Shown in pieces: positions 54,975 through 63,920 of a stretch of DNA of 64,000 nucleotides. How positions within the stretch are numbered: position 1 is the stretch's first letter; each line of letters begins with the position of its first letter. Source of the DNA: Bradyrhizobium guangdongense (lineage in GTDB: Bacteria; Pseudomonadota; Alphaproteobacteria; Rhizobiales; Xanthobacteraceae); the NCBI RefSeq assembly GCF_004114975.1, contig NZ_CP030051.1, forward strand, positions 3,968,001 to 4,032,000, given 5' to 3'. Below the pieces are notes generated by a model. That model searched no databases. It was not told the DNA's origin and was given only the letters and a program-made list of their open reading frames with translations. Both the position numbers and the translations under genes were made by a program.

Positions 54975-55751
54975 TCAGGCTTTTACCTTGGAGAACAAAC
55001 GGAAGAAGTTTTCGCTGGTCTGGCGCGAAATCTCCTCGAGCGAAACGCCGCGTGTTTCAGCGAGCACCTTGGCGACCTCGACCACATAGGCCGGCTCGTT
55101 GCGCTTGCCTCGAAACTTGCCCGGCGCAAGATAGGGCGAGTCCGTTTCAACCAGGATACGATCGGACGGCAATTCGGCCGCCAGCGCGCGCAAGCTATCC
55201 GACTTCTTGAAGGTCAGGATGCCCGTGAAGCCGATGTAAAGCCCGAGCGACACCGCCTTCAGCGCCAGCTCGCGCCCGCCGGTGTAACAATGCAGCACCG
55301 CGCGGAACGATCCCTTCTCCGCCTCCTCTTCGAGAATGCGGGCGCAATCCCCGTCGGCCTCGCGGGTATGGATCACCAGCGGTAGGCCGGTTGCGCGCGC
55401 GGCGGCGATGTGGGCCCGAAAGCCCCTCGCCTGCGCTTCCGGCGAGCCGTTGTCGTAGAAATAGTCGAGCCCGGCTTCGCCGAGCGCGACCACCTTGGAG
55501 TGCTGCGTCAGCGCGATCAGCTCGTCCGGCGTGATGCCGTCTTCCTCGTCCGCATGGTGCGGATGGGTGCCGACCGAGCAATAGACGTCGTCGTAGCGCT
55601 CGGCGATCGCCAGAAGCTGATCGAGCTTTCGTACGCGCGTCGAGATCGTGACCATGCGGCCGATGCCAGCTGCGCGGGCACGTGAGACGATGCCGTCGAG
55701 ATCTTCCGCGAAATCGGGAAAATCCAGATGGCAGTGACTATCGACCAGCAT
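54975..55751 (-). CDS. TatD-family metal-dependent DNase
   Basis: 258-residue TIM-barrel hydrolase of the TatD/YcfH group, linked to 3'-5' DNA exonuclease or tRNA/DNA quality control. Metal ligands visible: H6 and H8 in DSHCHLDF, then GEAGLDYFYD, VIHTREA, VLHCYTGG and the C-terminal ETDSPYLAP. It is 12 nt after metG and 13 nt before the MBL-fold gene, in one minus-strand unit. Confidence 0.93.
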   Translation of the reverse strand: MLVDSHCHLDFPDFAEDLDGIVSRARAAGIGRMVTISTRVRKLDQLLAIAERYDDVYCSVGTHPHHADEEDGITPDELIALTQHSKVVALGEAGLDYFYDNGSPEAQARGFRAHIAAARATGLPLVIHTREADGDCARILEEEAEKGSFRAVLHCYTGGRELALKAVSLGLYIGFTGILTFKKSDSLRALAAELPSDRILVETDSPYLAPGKFRGKRNEPAYVVEVAKVLAETRGVSLEEISRQTSENFFRLFSKVKA

Positions 55752-55763
55752 CGTGCGCGTGTC

Positions 55764-57719
55764 CTACGCCGCCGGCTCGACGTAACGTGGGAACGCCGGC
55801 GTCGGCGCGGGCAGCGTCGAGCCGGGCGCGATGCGCCTATCTCCGCCCAGCACGGCAAAGTTGCGCTCGCCTTCGGGGATGCCGAGGCTGTCGAGCAGCT
55901 TGCCGCAGGCAACCGGCATCGCCGGCTGCGCCAGGATCGCGATCTGGCGCACGACTTCGGCAGTGACATAGAGCACCGTCTTCTGCCTGACAGGATCGGT
56001 CTTGGCCAGAGCCCATGGCGCCTCGCCCGCGAAATAGCGGTTGGCCTCCGCGACCACGGCCCACACGGCATTGAGCCAGTGATGGATCTGCTGGGTCGAC
56101 ATGGCCTCGCGCGAGGTCGCGATCATGCCGTCGGCCATCGCCAGGATGGCCTTGTCGTTGTCGCTGAACGCGCCCGGCTCCGGCAGCACGCCGCCGAGCT
56201 GCTTGGCGATCATCGACAACGAGCGCTGCGCGAGATTGCCGAGGTCGTTGGCAAGATCGGCATTGATGCGCGCGACAATGGCTTCATGGTTGTAGTTGCC
56301 GTCCTGGCCGTAGGAGACCTCGCGCAGGAAGAAATAGCGCATCTGGTCGACGCCGTATTGGTCGGCGAGATTGAAGGGGTCGACGACGTTACCGACCGAC
56401 TTCGACATCTTCTCGCCCCTGTTGAACAGGAAGCCATGGGCATAGATCCGCTTGGGCAATGCGATGCCAGCCGACAACAGGAACGCAGGCCAGTACACGG
56501 CGTGGAAGCGGATGATGTCCTTGCCGATGATATGCACATCGGCCGGCCAGTAACGCCAGTTCTTGTCGCTCTCGTCAGGAAAGCCGACCCCGGTGATGTA
56601 ATTGGTCAGGGCGTCAACCCAAACATACATCACATGCTCCTCGTCGCCGGGCACCTTGACGCCCCAGTCGAATGTCGTGCGCGAGATCGAGAGATCGCGC
56701 AGACCGCCCTTGACGAAGCTCACCACCTCGTTGCGGCGCGAGTCCGGGCCGATGAAATCCGGATTGTCCGTGTACAGCTTCAGCAGCTTGTCCTGGTAAG
56801 CGGACAGGCGGAAGAAATAGCTCTTCTCCTCGACCCACTCGACCGGCGTGCCCTGCGGTCCCAGCCGTACGCCGTCGTCGTTCAGACGCGTCTCGTCCTC
56901 TGCGTAATAGGCCTCGTCACGCACCGAGTACCAGCCGGAATAACTGTCGAGATAGATGTCGCCATTCGCCTCCATGCGCCGCCAGATCTCCTGGCTCGAT
57001 CGATGGTGCTGTTCCTCGGTCGTGCGAATGAACCGGTCGAAGGAGACGTTCAGACGCTCGTCCATCTCCTTGAAGCGGCCGGCGTTGCGGGTTGCCAGCG
57101 CAGACGGGGTCAGGCTTTCGTTCTGCGCCGTCTGAACCATCTTCTGGCCGTGCTCGTCGGTGCCGGTGAGAAAGAACACGTCCTTGCCGTCGAGCCGCGC
57201 GAACCGCGCCAGCACGTCGGCCGAGATCGCCTCATAAGCATGCCCGATATGCGGGGCGCCATTGGGATAGGCAATAGCAGTAGAGATGTAGAAGACGTTG
57301 TCGCGGGCGGACGCAGCCGGTTTCGGGGCCGTCACGGGCTTCGGCGCAGGCGGCGTCTTGGCCTTCGCGACCTTGGGCTTCACGACTTTCGACGGAGCGA
57401 CCGCGGGAGGTGGTGCAGACACCCTCGCCTTCTTGGCCGTCGTTTTCGCCGGTGCCTTCGCGGATTTTTTGACGGCCTTCTTGGCCGCTGTCTTCTTGGT
57501 GACCGCCTGCTTCTTCGCCGCCTTCTTCGTCGGCTTCGCGGCGCTCGTCTTCACGCCCTTCTTGGCGGCAGCCTTCTTGCTCTTCTTGACCTTGTTGACC
57601 TTCTTGGCCGCTTTGGACACGCGCGCCTTTACGGCCCTCTTAGCGGTCTTCTTGGTGGACTTCTTCGCAGCCTTCTTGCCGCTCTTGCCCTTGACGGTCT
57701 TCTTAGCTCGTGTTGCCAC
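55764..57719 (-). CDS. metG: Methionine--tRNA ligase with lysine-rich N-terminal tail
   Basis: 651 residues, about 140 more than the compact bacterial MetRS core. Residues about 139-651 are the class I synthetase: [20 protein letters not shown] with HIGH at 157-160, [12 protein letters not shown], and KMSKS in [11 protein letters not shown]. There is no C-terminal dimerisation domain. Residues 1-138 are a Lys/Ala/Pro tail ([17 protein letters not shown] and similar) resembling histone H1 and the tails of bacterial HU-like proteins. No ATG lies between the tail and the HIGH motif, so the tail is an in-frame part of the ORF. An internal GTG near residue 113 is the only near alternative. In front of tatD. 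Confidence 0.95.
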   Translation of the reverse strand: MATRAKKTVKGKSGKKAAKKSTKKTAKRAVKARVSKAAKKVNKVKKSKKAAAKKGVKTSAAKPTKKAAKKQAVTKKTAAKKAVKKSAKAPAKTTAKKARVSAPPPAVAPSKVVKPKVAKAKTPPAPKPVTAPKPAASARDNVFYISTAIAYPNGAPHIGHAYEAISADVLARFARLDGKDVFFLTGTDEHGQKMVQTAQNESLTPSALATRNAGRFKEMDERLNVSFDRFIRTTEEQHHRSSQEIWRRMEANGDIYLDSYSGWYSVRDEAYYAEDETRLNDDGVRLGPQGTPVEWVEEKSYFFRLSAYQDKLLKLYTDNPDFIGPDSRRNEVVSFVKGGLRDLSISRTTFDWGVKVPGDEEHVMYVWVDALTNYITGVGFPDESDKNWRYWPADVHIIGKDIIRFHAVYWPAFLLSAGIALPKRIYAHGFLFNRGEKMSKSVGNVVDPFNLADQYGVDQMRYFFLREVSYGQDGNYNHEAIVARINADLANDLGNLAQRSLSMIAKQLGGVLPEPGAFSDNDKAILAMADGMIATSREAMSTQQIHHWLNAVWAVVAEANRYFAGEAPWALAKTDPVRQKTVLYVTAEVVRQIAILAQPAMPVACGKLLDSLGIPEGERNFAVLGGDRRIAPGSTLPAPTPAFPRYVEPAA

Positions 57720-57779
57720 GACGAATTCCTTTACCGGCTTCCCGAAATCTGGAAACGAATTTGCGTTTGGTCATTGTTC

Positions 57780-57825
57780 GAGCATGATTTCTTGGAAAGC
57801 CGCTCCGCACTCTTCCGTCATGCTC
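57780..57825. repeat. Small palindromic repeat before metG
   Basis: Inverted repeat with arms GAGCATGA (57780-57787) and TCATGCTC (57818-57825), with TTGGAAAG and CTCTTCCG as weaker inner arms. It resembles the GAGCATGAT...ATCATGCTC elements that I recall as widespread in Bradyrhizobium and relatives, in degenerate form. It lies between metG and holB and abuts the holB stop. Confidence 0.45.
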
Positions 57826-58871
57826 TAGCGCGTTGCGTCCGCCAGCCAGCCGAACACCGAGAAAACCAAGGGCTTTCGCTCCAGATTGTAGGTTTCGGTG
57901 TCGCGCGCGGCGCGGACGATCTTTTCCCATACCTCGCTCAAGCGCGCAAGGCGCGGCAGGTTCTGGTTGGCATTGGCCTCGTCCGCGTGCAGGCGTTCCG
58001 CAATCCAGCGATCGATGCCGTCGACGAAGGCTGCAAGCGCGACGCGATCGCTGCTGCCGAGCGAATCGCCAAGCGTGTGCAATTCGCGCGGATCGACCTC
58101 CGGCAGTCGAGCCAGCAGCGCCGCGGTGCGCTGCTGGAGTTTGAGCGCATCGCCGCCGAGCAGGGTCAGCGCGCGTGCGACACTGCCCTCGGAGGCATCG
58201 GCCGCCTCGCGCAGCGCCTGATCTGATGGAGCAAGGCCTGCAGCCGCCGCGGCCGCGCCAATCACCTCATCGGTCGTCAGCGACCGCAGGCGCAGCTTGC
58301 GGCAACGCGACTGAATCGTGGCGAGGACGCGTGCGGGCGCGTGGCTCACCAGCAGAAACAGTGACCGCTGCGGCGGCTCCTCTAGGATCTTCAGCAGCGC
58401 ATTTGCCGCATTCGGATTGAGCTCGTCGACGGTGTCGACGATGCAAACGCGCCAGCCTTCCGCTGCGGCCGTCGAGCCGAAGAACGCGATGGTCTCGCGC
58501 GTCTCGTCCACGGTGATCACCGTGCGCATCACGCCGCGATCGTTGGCGGTGCGCTCGAGCGTCAGCAGACCGCCATGGGAGCCCGCGGCGACCTGTCGCG
58601 CTACTGCATCATCAGGGTCGAGCGCGAGATCTCTGGCATCCTGCACGACAGGTGATAGCGGTTGGCCGTGGGCGAGCACGAACCGCGCCGCCCGATAGGC
58701 CAGCGTCGCCTTGCCGATGCCTTGCGGGCCGCCGATCAGCCAGGCATGCGGGATGCGCCCGCTGCGATAGGCAGTCAGCAGCGCGCTTTCGGCCTCGCGA
58801 TGGCCGAACAGAAGGCTGGTCTCGCGCGGATGCGGTATGGCGCTCTCGCGCTCGGTCCGGCGAGGGCTCAT
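57825..58871 (-). CDS. holB: DNA polymerase III delta' subunit
   Basis: 348-residue clamp-loader subunit. The AAA+ fold is shown by LIGGPQGIGKATLAYRAARF (Walker A-like) and the sensor region LNPNAANALLKILEEPPQRSLFLLV, where the conserved KxLEEPP motif is typical of delta' and tau. The SRC arginine-finger motif appears as SRCRKLRLRSL. The C-terminal domain is diverged. It is in an operon with tmk and dacF: its start overlaps the tmk stop by 4 nt. Confidence 0.93.
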   Translation of the reverse strand: MSPRRTERESAIPHPRETSLLFGHREAESALLTAYRSGRIPHAWLIGGPQGIGKATLAYRAARFVLAHGQPLSPVVQDARDLALDPDDAVARQVAAGSHGGLLTLERTANDRGVMRTVITVDETRETIAFFGSTAAAEGWRVCIVDTVDELNPNAANALLKILEEPPQRSLFLLVSHAPARVLATIQSRCRKLRLRSLTTDEVIGAAAAAAGLAPSDQALREAADASEGSVARALTLLGGDALKLQQRTAALLARLPEVDPRELHTLGDSLGSSDRVALAAFVDGIDRWIAERLHADEANANQNLPRLARLSEVWEKIVRAARDTETYNLERKPLVFSVFGWLADATR

Positions 58872-59554
58872 ACGGACACCACCGATGCTGGCGTCGGCAG
58901 GAGGCGCTCACGGAGTGCAGTCCAGACGCGGCCGGCGACCGTATCAGGATCCGAATTGGCATCGATCAGCACGCAGCGTGCCGGATCGTCCGTGGCGATT
59001 TTGCGATACGCCTCGCGCAGGCCCTGATGGAAGCTGAGCTTCTCGCTTTCGAACCGGTCAGGCGTGCCGCTGCCGCGCCGTGCCGCCGCGCGCGCCAGAC
59101 CGATCTCCACGGGCAGATCGAGGATGATGGTGAGATCAGGCTTGAGATCGCCGATCGTGACCCGCTGCATGGCGTTGATCAACCCGACAGGGACGCTGCC
59201 GAGGCTGCCCTGGTAGGCGCGTGTCGAGTCGGCGAAACGGTCGCACAGCACCCAAATGCCCTGATTGAGCGCGGGCGCGATCCTGGTGCGGACATGGTCG
59301 TCGCGAGCGGCCGCAAACAGCAGCGTCTCGGCCTCGGGGCCGAGCAGCTTGCCCATCCCCGACAGCACCAGATGGCGCATGATCTCGGCGCCCGGCGAGC
59401 CGCCCGGCTCGCGGGTGACGATCGTACGGAGCCTGGCCGCATTGAGCCGATCGGCGAGCTTCTTGATCTGGGTCGACTTGCCCGTCCCCTCGCCGCCTTC
59501 AAAGGTGATGAAACGCCCGCGCCCGGACGACCGCTGTCCCTTGCTCTCACTCAT
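58868..59554 (-). CDS. tmk: Thymidylate kinase
   Basis: 228-residue kinase that phosphorylates dTMP to dTDP. P-loop GGEGTGKS (residues 20-27), DRF motif (LCDRFADSTRAYQG), and the LID with LARAAARRGSGTPDRFE. The 15-residue N-terminal extension (MSESKGQRSSGRGR) is basic and not part of the usual fold. Coupled to holB, and its start is 2 nt after the dacF-type gene. Confidence 0.96.
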   Translation of the reverse strand: MSESKGQRSSGRGRFITFEGGEGTGKSTQIKKLADRLNAARLRTIVTREPGGSPGAEIMRHLVLSGMGKLLGPEAETLLFAAARDDHVRTRIAPALNQGIWVLCDRFADSTRAYQGSLGSVPVGLINAMQRVTIGDLKPDLTIILDLPVEIGLARAAARRGSGTPDRFESEKLSFHQGLREAYRKIATDDPARCVLIDANSDPDTVAGRVWTALRERLLPTPASVVSV

Positions 59555-59556
59555 GA

Positions 59557-60819
59557 TCAGAGCTTCTCGGCACCTGCGCGGAACATGCCGATCACGAGTT
59601 CGCTGGCGCCGTCGATCGCGCGGCGCACGGTCGAGCCGGTGCCGATCGCTTCGGCTGTATAGACCGGCGTCTCCACAGCGATGGCCCCGCTGCGCCAGAC
59701 CCTGACCACACCGACCTTCTGCCCTGCTTCAATCGGAGCGCGCACCGGACCGCTATAGACGATACGTGCGATCAGCTTGTCGCTGCCGTTCTTGTGCACC
59801 ATCACCTTCACAGGCTCTTTCGCAACGAGCTTCACGGAGCGGCTATCGCCGCCGAACACCTTGGCATAGCCGACCGGCTGGTCAGCCGCGATCAGCGTGC
59901 GGCTCTCGAAATTGCGAAACCCCCATTCCAGCATCTTCTTGGCTTCGGTGGCCCGATCCTCGGAGTCTTCCAGGCCGTTGACAACAACGATCAATCGCGT
60001 GCCGTTCTGCACGGCCGAGCCGACCATGCCGTAACCGCCCTCCTTGGTGTAGCCGGTTTTCAGCCCGTCAGCGCCTTCCATCGAATTGAGCAGCGGATTG
60101 CGGTTCGGCTGCCGGATCTTGTTCCAGGTAAATTCCTTCTCGCCGAACAGTTTGTAGAATTCGGGGAAGTCCAGGATGATGTGACGGGCGAGCATGCCGA
60201 GTTCGCGCACCGTCATCTTGTTGCCGGGATCAGGCAAGCCGTTGGAATTGGCGAAGGTCGACTTGGTCATGCCGAGTTCGCGGGCGCGCTTGGTCATGAA
60301 GTCGGAAGCAAAGATCCGCTCGTTGCCGGCGATGCCTTCGGCGAGCGCGATGCAGGCATCATTACCGCTCTGGATGATGGCACCATGCAGCAGGTCGTCG
60401 ACCGAAACCTTGCTGTTGATGGCCGCAAACATGGTCGAGGTGCCCGAGGGGGCCCCGCCCTTGCGCCAGGCGTTCTCGCTGATCCGGTATTCGTCGGTCA
60501 GCTTGACGTCGCCCTTCTTGATCGCATTGAACACCACCTCCGCCGTCATCAGCTTCATCATGCTGGAGGGCGCACGCAGCTCGTCGGCGTTCTTCTCGAA
60601 CAGCACGCTGCCGCTGGAGGCCTCGATCAGGATCGCGGTGGGAGCATCGCCGTCGAAACCGACATCCTCGGTCTTCTTGGCGCCCTGGACGCTCTGGTTG
60701 GCGGCGTAGAGTCCTCCGCCCCAGCTCAGACTCGCCACAAGCGCTGCCGCGATCATCCCGCGCACCAGTACCCCGGCTGTAAACCCGGTATAACGGAGCG
60801 AGATGAGACGAAATGCCAT
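59557..60819 (-). CDS. D-alanyl-D-alanine carboxypeptidase (PBP5/6, DacF type)
   Basis: 420-residue low-molecular-weight penicillin-binding protein that trims peptidoglycan stem peptides. Active-site motifs: S86-M-M-K89 (SxxK), S151-G-N153 (SxN) and K254-T-G256 (KTG). N-terminal membrane/signal segment at about residues 11-38. ATG 60819 is chosen because the in-frame extension to 60888 is poor in conserved sequence and an AGGG site lies just upstream. The tmk-holB genes follow downstream on the same strand. No rod-like amphipathic C-terminus can be confirmed by eye. Confidence 0.92.
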   Translation of the reverse strand: MAFRLISLRYTGFTAGVLVRGMIAAALVASLSWGGGLYAANQSVQGAKKTEDVGFDGDAPTAILIEASSGSVLFEKNADELRAPSSMMKLMTAEVVFNAIKKGDVKLTDEYRISENAWRKGGAPSGTSTMFAAINSKVSVDDLLHGAIIQSGNDACIALAEGIAGNERIFASDFMTKRARELGMTKSTFANSNGLPDPGNKMTVRELGMLARHIILDFPEFYKLFGEKEFTWNKIRQPNRNPLLNSMEGADGLKTGYTKEGGYGMVGSAVQNGTRLIVVVNGLEDSEDRATEAKKMLEWGFRNFESRTLIAADQPVGYAKVFGGDSRSVKLVAKEPVKVMVHKNGSDKLIARIVYSGPVRAPIEAGQKVGVVRVWRSGAIAVETPVYTAEAIGTGSTVRRAIDGASELVIGMFRAGAEKL

Positions 60820-60970
60820 GGCGAAGCCCTGAGAGCTGCGTTCTAACAGTCGGAACCGGTGCGAACAATACGAGTAGGCGCTTGCCACGGAGATTGCACG
60901 ATTCGCGGCGCGTCTCTATCGTGGCACCTCATGTTTTTCGACTAAACCTCTGAAACAAGGCGGAAAAGCG

Positions 60971-61942
60971 ATGTCCACCACCCGGGTGATCAAGGCCAAT
61001 GGAATCGACCTGTTCATCCGCGAGGCGGGTCAAGGGCCGCTGTTGGTGCTGTGCCATGGCTGGCCGGAATTGTCCTATTCCTGGCGGCACCAGATCCCGG
61101 CGCTCGCGGCTGCCGGATTTCACGTCGTCGCGCCGGACATGCGCGGCTACGGCCAGAGCGCGGCGCCCCCTGACGCGGCGGCCTATTCGATCTTCGACCT
61201 TGTCGGCGACGTCGTCGGCCTGGTCCAGGCGCTCGGCGCGACCAAGGCGATGGTGGTCGGCCACGATTGGGGGGCGCCGGTCGCCTGGCACGCCGCGCTA
61301 TTCCGACCTGACATTTTCACGGCCGTCGCGGGCCTGAGCGTGCCACCGCCGTTCCGCGGGCGCGGCAGGCCGCTTGAGCTGCTCCGCCAAGGCGGCATCA
61401 CCAATTTCTACTGGCAGTACTTTCAGACGCCTGGCATCGCAGAGGCCGAGTTCGAGCATGACGTCGCCCGCACCATGCGCATCGTGCTTGGCGGGCGCGG
61501 ATTGGCCGATCCCACTGCCGCGATGTTCGTACAGGAGGGCAAGGGCTTTCTCGGTCACGCGACTGTCGAGGAGCCGCTACCGACGTGGCTGAGCGAGGAC
61601 GACCTCGCTCATTTCATCGAGAGCTTCCGCGCGTCCGGATTCCGCGGCGGCCTGAATTGGTACCGCAACATCGATCGCAATTGGGAGCTGACCGCGCCCT
61701 GGCAAGATGCGCAAATCCACCAGCCCTCGCTCTTCATCGCCGGCGCGCAGGACGCCGTCATCACCGGCCTGATCGGCGCCAAGCGCGTCAACGAGCTGGA
61801 GCGCGTGCTGCCCAATCTCACGCGAAAGCTGATCATCGAGGGCGCCGGCCACTGGGTGCAGCAGGAACGGCCGGAGGATGTGAATATTGCGCTGCTCAGA
61901 TTCCTGCGCGAGGCGGCTCCACAGCTGAGCGGCACTGCGTAG
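60971..61942 (+). CDS. Alpha/beta hydrolase (epoxide hydrolase-like)
   Basis: 323-residue cytoplasmic hydrolase. Oxyanion motif HGWPE (29-33), nucleophile D99 in GHDWGAPVAW, cap-domain FYWQYFQTPG with the activating Tyr residues, and catalytic His in GAGHWVQQERPEDVN. Asp as nucleophile and the HGWP motif point to soluble epoxide hydrolases, with haloalkane or fluoroacetate dehalogenases as alternatives. ATG 60971 with AAGG upstream. It is a single gene, divergent from the dacF-type gene by about 150 bp. Confidence 0.9.
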   Translation: MSTTRVIKANGIDLFIREAGQGPLLVLCHGWPELSYSWRHQIPALAAAGFHVVAPDMRGYGQSAAPPDAAAYSIFDLVGDVVGLVQALGATKAMVVGHDWGAPVAWHAALFRPDIFTAVAGLSVPPPFRGRGRPLELLRQGGITNFYWQYFQTPGIAEAEFEHDVARTMRIVLGGRGLADPTAAMFVQEGKGFLGHATVEEPLPTWLSEDDLAHFIESFRASGFRGGLNWYRNIDRNWELTAPWQDAQIHQPSLFIAGAQDAVITGLIGAKRVNELERVLPNLTRKLIIEGAGHWVQQERPEDVNIALLRFLREAAPQLSGTA

Positions 61943-61950
61943 TCCGGGGA

Positions 61951-62877
61951 TCAGTACAGACCGCGGCCAGTCAGGATGCTGCGCGCTTCGGCTGCGCCGT
62001 CGTCGGATCCGGCAGGAGAATTGCCGGCATAGCGGCCGTCCTCGTCATAGGACACCTGCCGGGCATTCTGCAGCGCCCGCCCCCGGCCGCGGCTTGAGGC
62101 CGACAGTTCCGAGGTTGCGTTGATCGAGGCGACGTCCGCCGAGGTATTACCGAGGCTGTAGGGCCGCCCCTCCGGCATCGGGACTTCGCCCCGGATGGCG
62201 CCACGGCTAGAGGACGGCAGCTCCGGCACGAAGGGCCTTGCCGAGGCGACCCGGACCATCGAAGGCGACGGGGCCGGAACGCCGGTGCGCAGGGTCGCCA
62301 TCAACTGGCGGTCGTCGGAGCCTTCGAGCGGCGCCCGGCCGACATATTCGACCCGGACCTTCGCAACGCCATTGCCTTTGAATTCAAGTAGTTCGGCGGC
62401 TTTGTTCGAGACGTCGATGAGACGGTTGCCGTGATAGGGGCCACGATCATTGACGCGGACGATCAGCGACTTACCGTTGGAGAGGTTGGTCACGCGCGCA
62501 TAGGACGGCATCGGCAGGGTCGGATGCGCCGCCGTCAGGGAGCCCATGTCGAACACTTCGCCATTGGCGGTCAGACGGCCGTGGAAATCGTCGCCGTACC
62601 AGGACGCCATACCCTCGGCCCGGTAGTTGACGTCCTCCTCCGGCACATAGGTCCGGCCTCCCACCACATAGGGCTTGCCGACGCGATAGGTGCCGCCGCC
62701 CTTGGGGACGGGATCGCCCCAGGCCACGACGCGCGGGCTCGACGACACGCCGTATTTGGGATCGACCCGGCTGGCGAACTTGTTGGAGGAAGCGCAATTG
62801 GCGAGCGCGAGGCAAGTGCCGACCACCGCAACGCTGCGCGCGGCCCGCACCACCGAATCTGACCGTCGGATCCCCAT
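61951..62877 (-). CDS. rlpA: RlpA-like septal/peptidoglycan lipoprotein
   Basis: 308-residue lipoprotein with lipobox LANC (C28) and the double-psi beta-barrel of the RlpA family (ASWYGDDFHGRLTANGEVFD, then VRVNDRGPYHGNRLIDVSNKAAELL), associated with glycan-strand cleavage or septal ring function. No SPOR domain is visible; the C-terminal 110 residues are low in conservation and serine/arginine rich. ATG 62877 starts the signal peptide. Upstream extension to 63006 lacks one. Convergent with the epoxide hydrolase-like gene. Confidence 0.91.
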   Translation of the reverse strand: MGIRRSDSVVRAARSVAVVGTCLALANCASSNKFASRVDPKYGVSSSPRVVAWGDPVPKGGGTYRVGKPYVVGGRTYVPEEDVNYRAEGMASWYGDDFHGRLTANGEVFDMGSLTAAHPTLPMPSYARVTNLSNGKSLIVRVNDRGPYHGNRLIDVSNKAAELLEFKGNGVAKVRVEYVGRAPLEGSDDRQLMATLRTGVPAPSPSMVRVASARPFVPELPSSSRGAIRGEVPMPEGRPYSLGNTSADVASINATSELSASSRGRGRALQNARQVSYDEDGRYAGNSPAGSDDGAAEARSILTGRGLY

Positions 62878-63243
62878 TCGCCCCAAATACCATTTCGCCG
62901 GAGACGGCCCCAATCCGCTTGGCTGCGGAGAGCATCGTCCGGTCCTCAAGCTCCGCGGCGGCCCACCACCGTCCCAGAGGTGGTAACGATAACGCAACCC
63001 GAACACGGCGGAAATGGGGAGCTCACAGCGTTCGCGCCGGGATGGTAAACAGGACGTCTAGCATTCTCCGTTGATCTACGGGGCGCGAGGGCCTCCGCAC
63101 CGCCTCCTCTGTGCCAGTCCCGCACAAGCTGTTGCGCCAAAAGCTCACTCGACCCCTGATATCACGCGCTTCACCGGAATTCTTTTGACTGTGCAAGGTC
63201 GCCCGCGTCTTCTCGCGTGCAGGGGCGGGATTGGAATTTAACG
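62878..63243. other. Gap before the small ORFs, no gene seen
   Basis: 366 bp between rlpA and a small ORF. I see no convincing gene. Noted features: a 6-bp inverted repeat ACCACC/GGTGGT near 62965-62990 and a TTTTGACT pentamer-like -35 element near 63184. The rlpA promoter must lie here. Confidence 0.5.
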
Positions 63244-63333
63244 ATGATCGAGACGGTTTCGGCACTGATGGGTCTGGTAAGCGCGGGGATCTTCCTGGCC
63301 CATGCGTTTGAAGGCTACCGCACGAGGGCCTGA
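63244..63333 (+). CDS. Possible 29-residue hydrophobic peptide
   Basis: Short ORF: MIETVSALMGLVSAGIFLAH followed by a charged tail AFEGYRTRA. One hydrophobic helix (residues 5-20) and a basic end, the pattern of a small membrane peptide. The Shine-Dalgarno is weak. Function unknown; it lies alone in a gap between rlpA and the next small ORF. Confidence 0.4.
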   Translation: MIETVSALMGLVSAGIFLAHAFEGYRTRA

Positions 63334-63436
63334 CGGCACTCGCGCGGGCGACATTGCATCACCTCTTCAAGACGGCGCGTTCGGACAATTTTAATCAATC
63401 CGATCGAGCATCGAAGACGAGAGCAGCAGGTGTCCC

Positions 63437-63535
63437 ATGCGCAAACATGACCTCGTATCCGATGGCTTTCTGGCTTTGACCGCTGGCGGTCTGGTCCTGC
63501 TCTGCTCGAGCCTCGTGGCCTTGGCCTTCGGCTGA
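63437..63535 (+). CDS. Possible 32-residue membrane peptide
   Basis: Short ORF with a hydrophilic N-terminus (MRKHDLVSDG) and a single hydrophobic segment (FLALTAGGLVLLCSSLVALAFG). ATG 63437 has CAGG 7 nt upstream. Likely a membrane micropeptide if real. No homologue is recognised. Confidence 0.45.
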   Translation: MRKHDLVSDGFLALTAGGLVLLCSSLVALAFG

Positions 63536-63572
63536 TCCATCGAACCCAAGAATGCCGCGGCGTGCGCGCCGC

Positions 63573-63860
63573 TCAGCGCAACCCCAGCGGCGATCTGCGA
63601 TAGAGGCTGCCGCGCGCTTCACCGAGGCAAACGAAGCTGCCGTCGAAGCCTTGGGCATAGAGCTTCTGCCCCTTGCGGTAGTAGACGCCCTTCCTGAAAT
63701 CCAGCCATACCACGACGTCGCCGGGGCAATGCCGCTGGGCCTGCGCCTCAAAGCGGAACGGCGTCAGCGGTGTCGCGGAGACCTTGCCGGCGCCGAGAAC
63801 AATCGCTGCGCTCGCGAGCGCGAGCCTGCCAATCCATTTGCCAAAGCCGCCGCGCAGCAC
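63573..63860 (-). CDS. Secreted small protein of unknown function
   Basis: 95-residue protein with an N-terminal signal (GRLALASAAIVLGAGKVSATP, residues about 11-31) and a mature part with two Cys (HCPGDVVVWLDF and FVCLGEARG), which may form a disulfide in the periplasm. The start is GTG 63860 with a GAGGGGAGA site about 9 nt upstream. The sequence WLDFRKGVYYRKGQKLYAQG suggests a small beta-rich fold. I do not recognise the family. Confidence 0.7.
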   Translation of the reverse strand: MLRGGFGKWIGRLALASAAIVLGAGKVSATPLTPFRFEAQAQRHCPGDVVVWLDFRKGVYYRKGQKLYAQGFDGSFVCLGEARGSLYRRSPLGLR

Positions 63861-63920
63861 GGCCCGTCTCCCCTCAGCTCCCTGCGGTACGCCACGATAG
63901 CACGAAGATCGTACGCCGAA

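Noticed and set aside
55728..58226. Plus-strand open frame of 832 codons across metG and holB
   Set aside because: It is antisense to metG and holB; leucine/arginine repeats arise from the mirrored Lys-rich tail.
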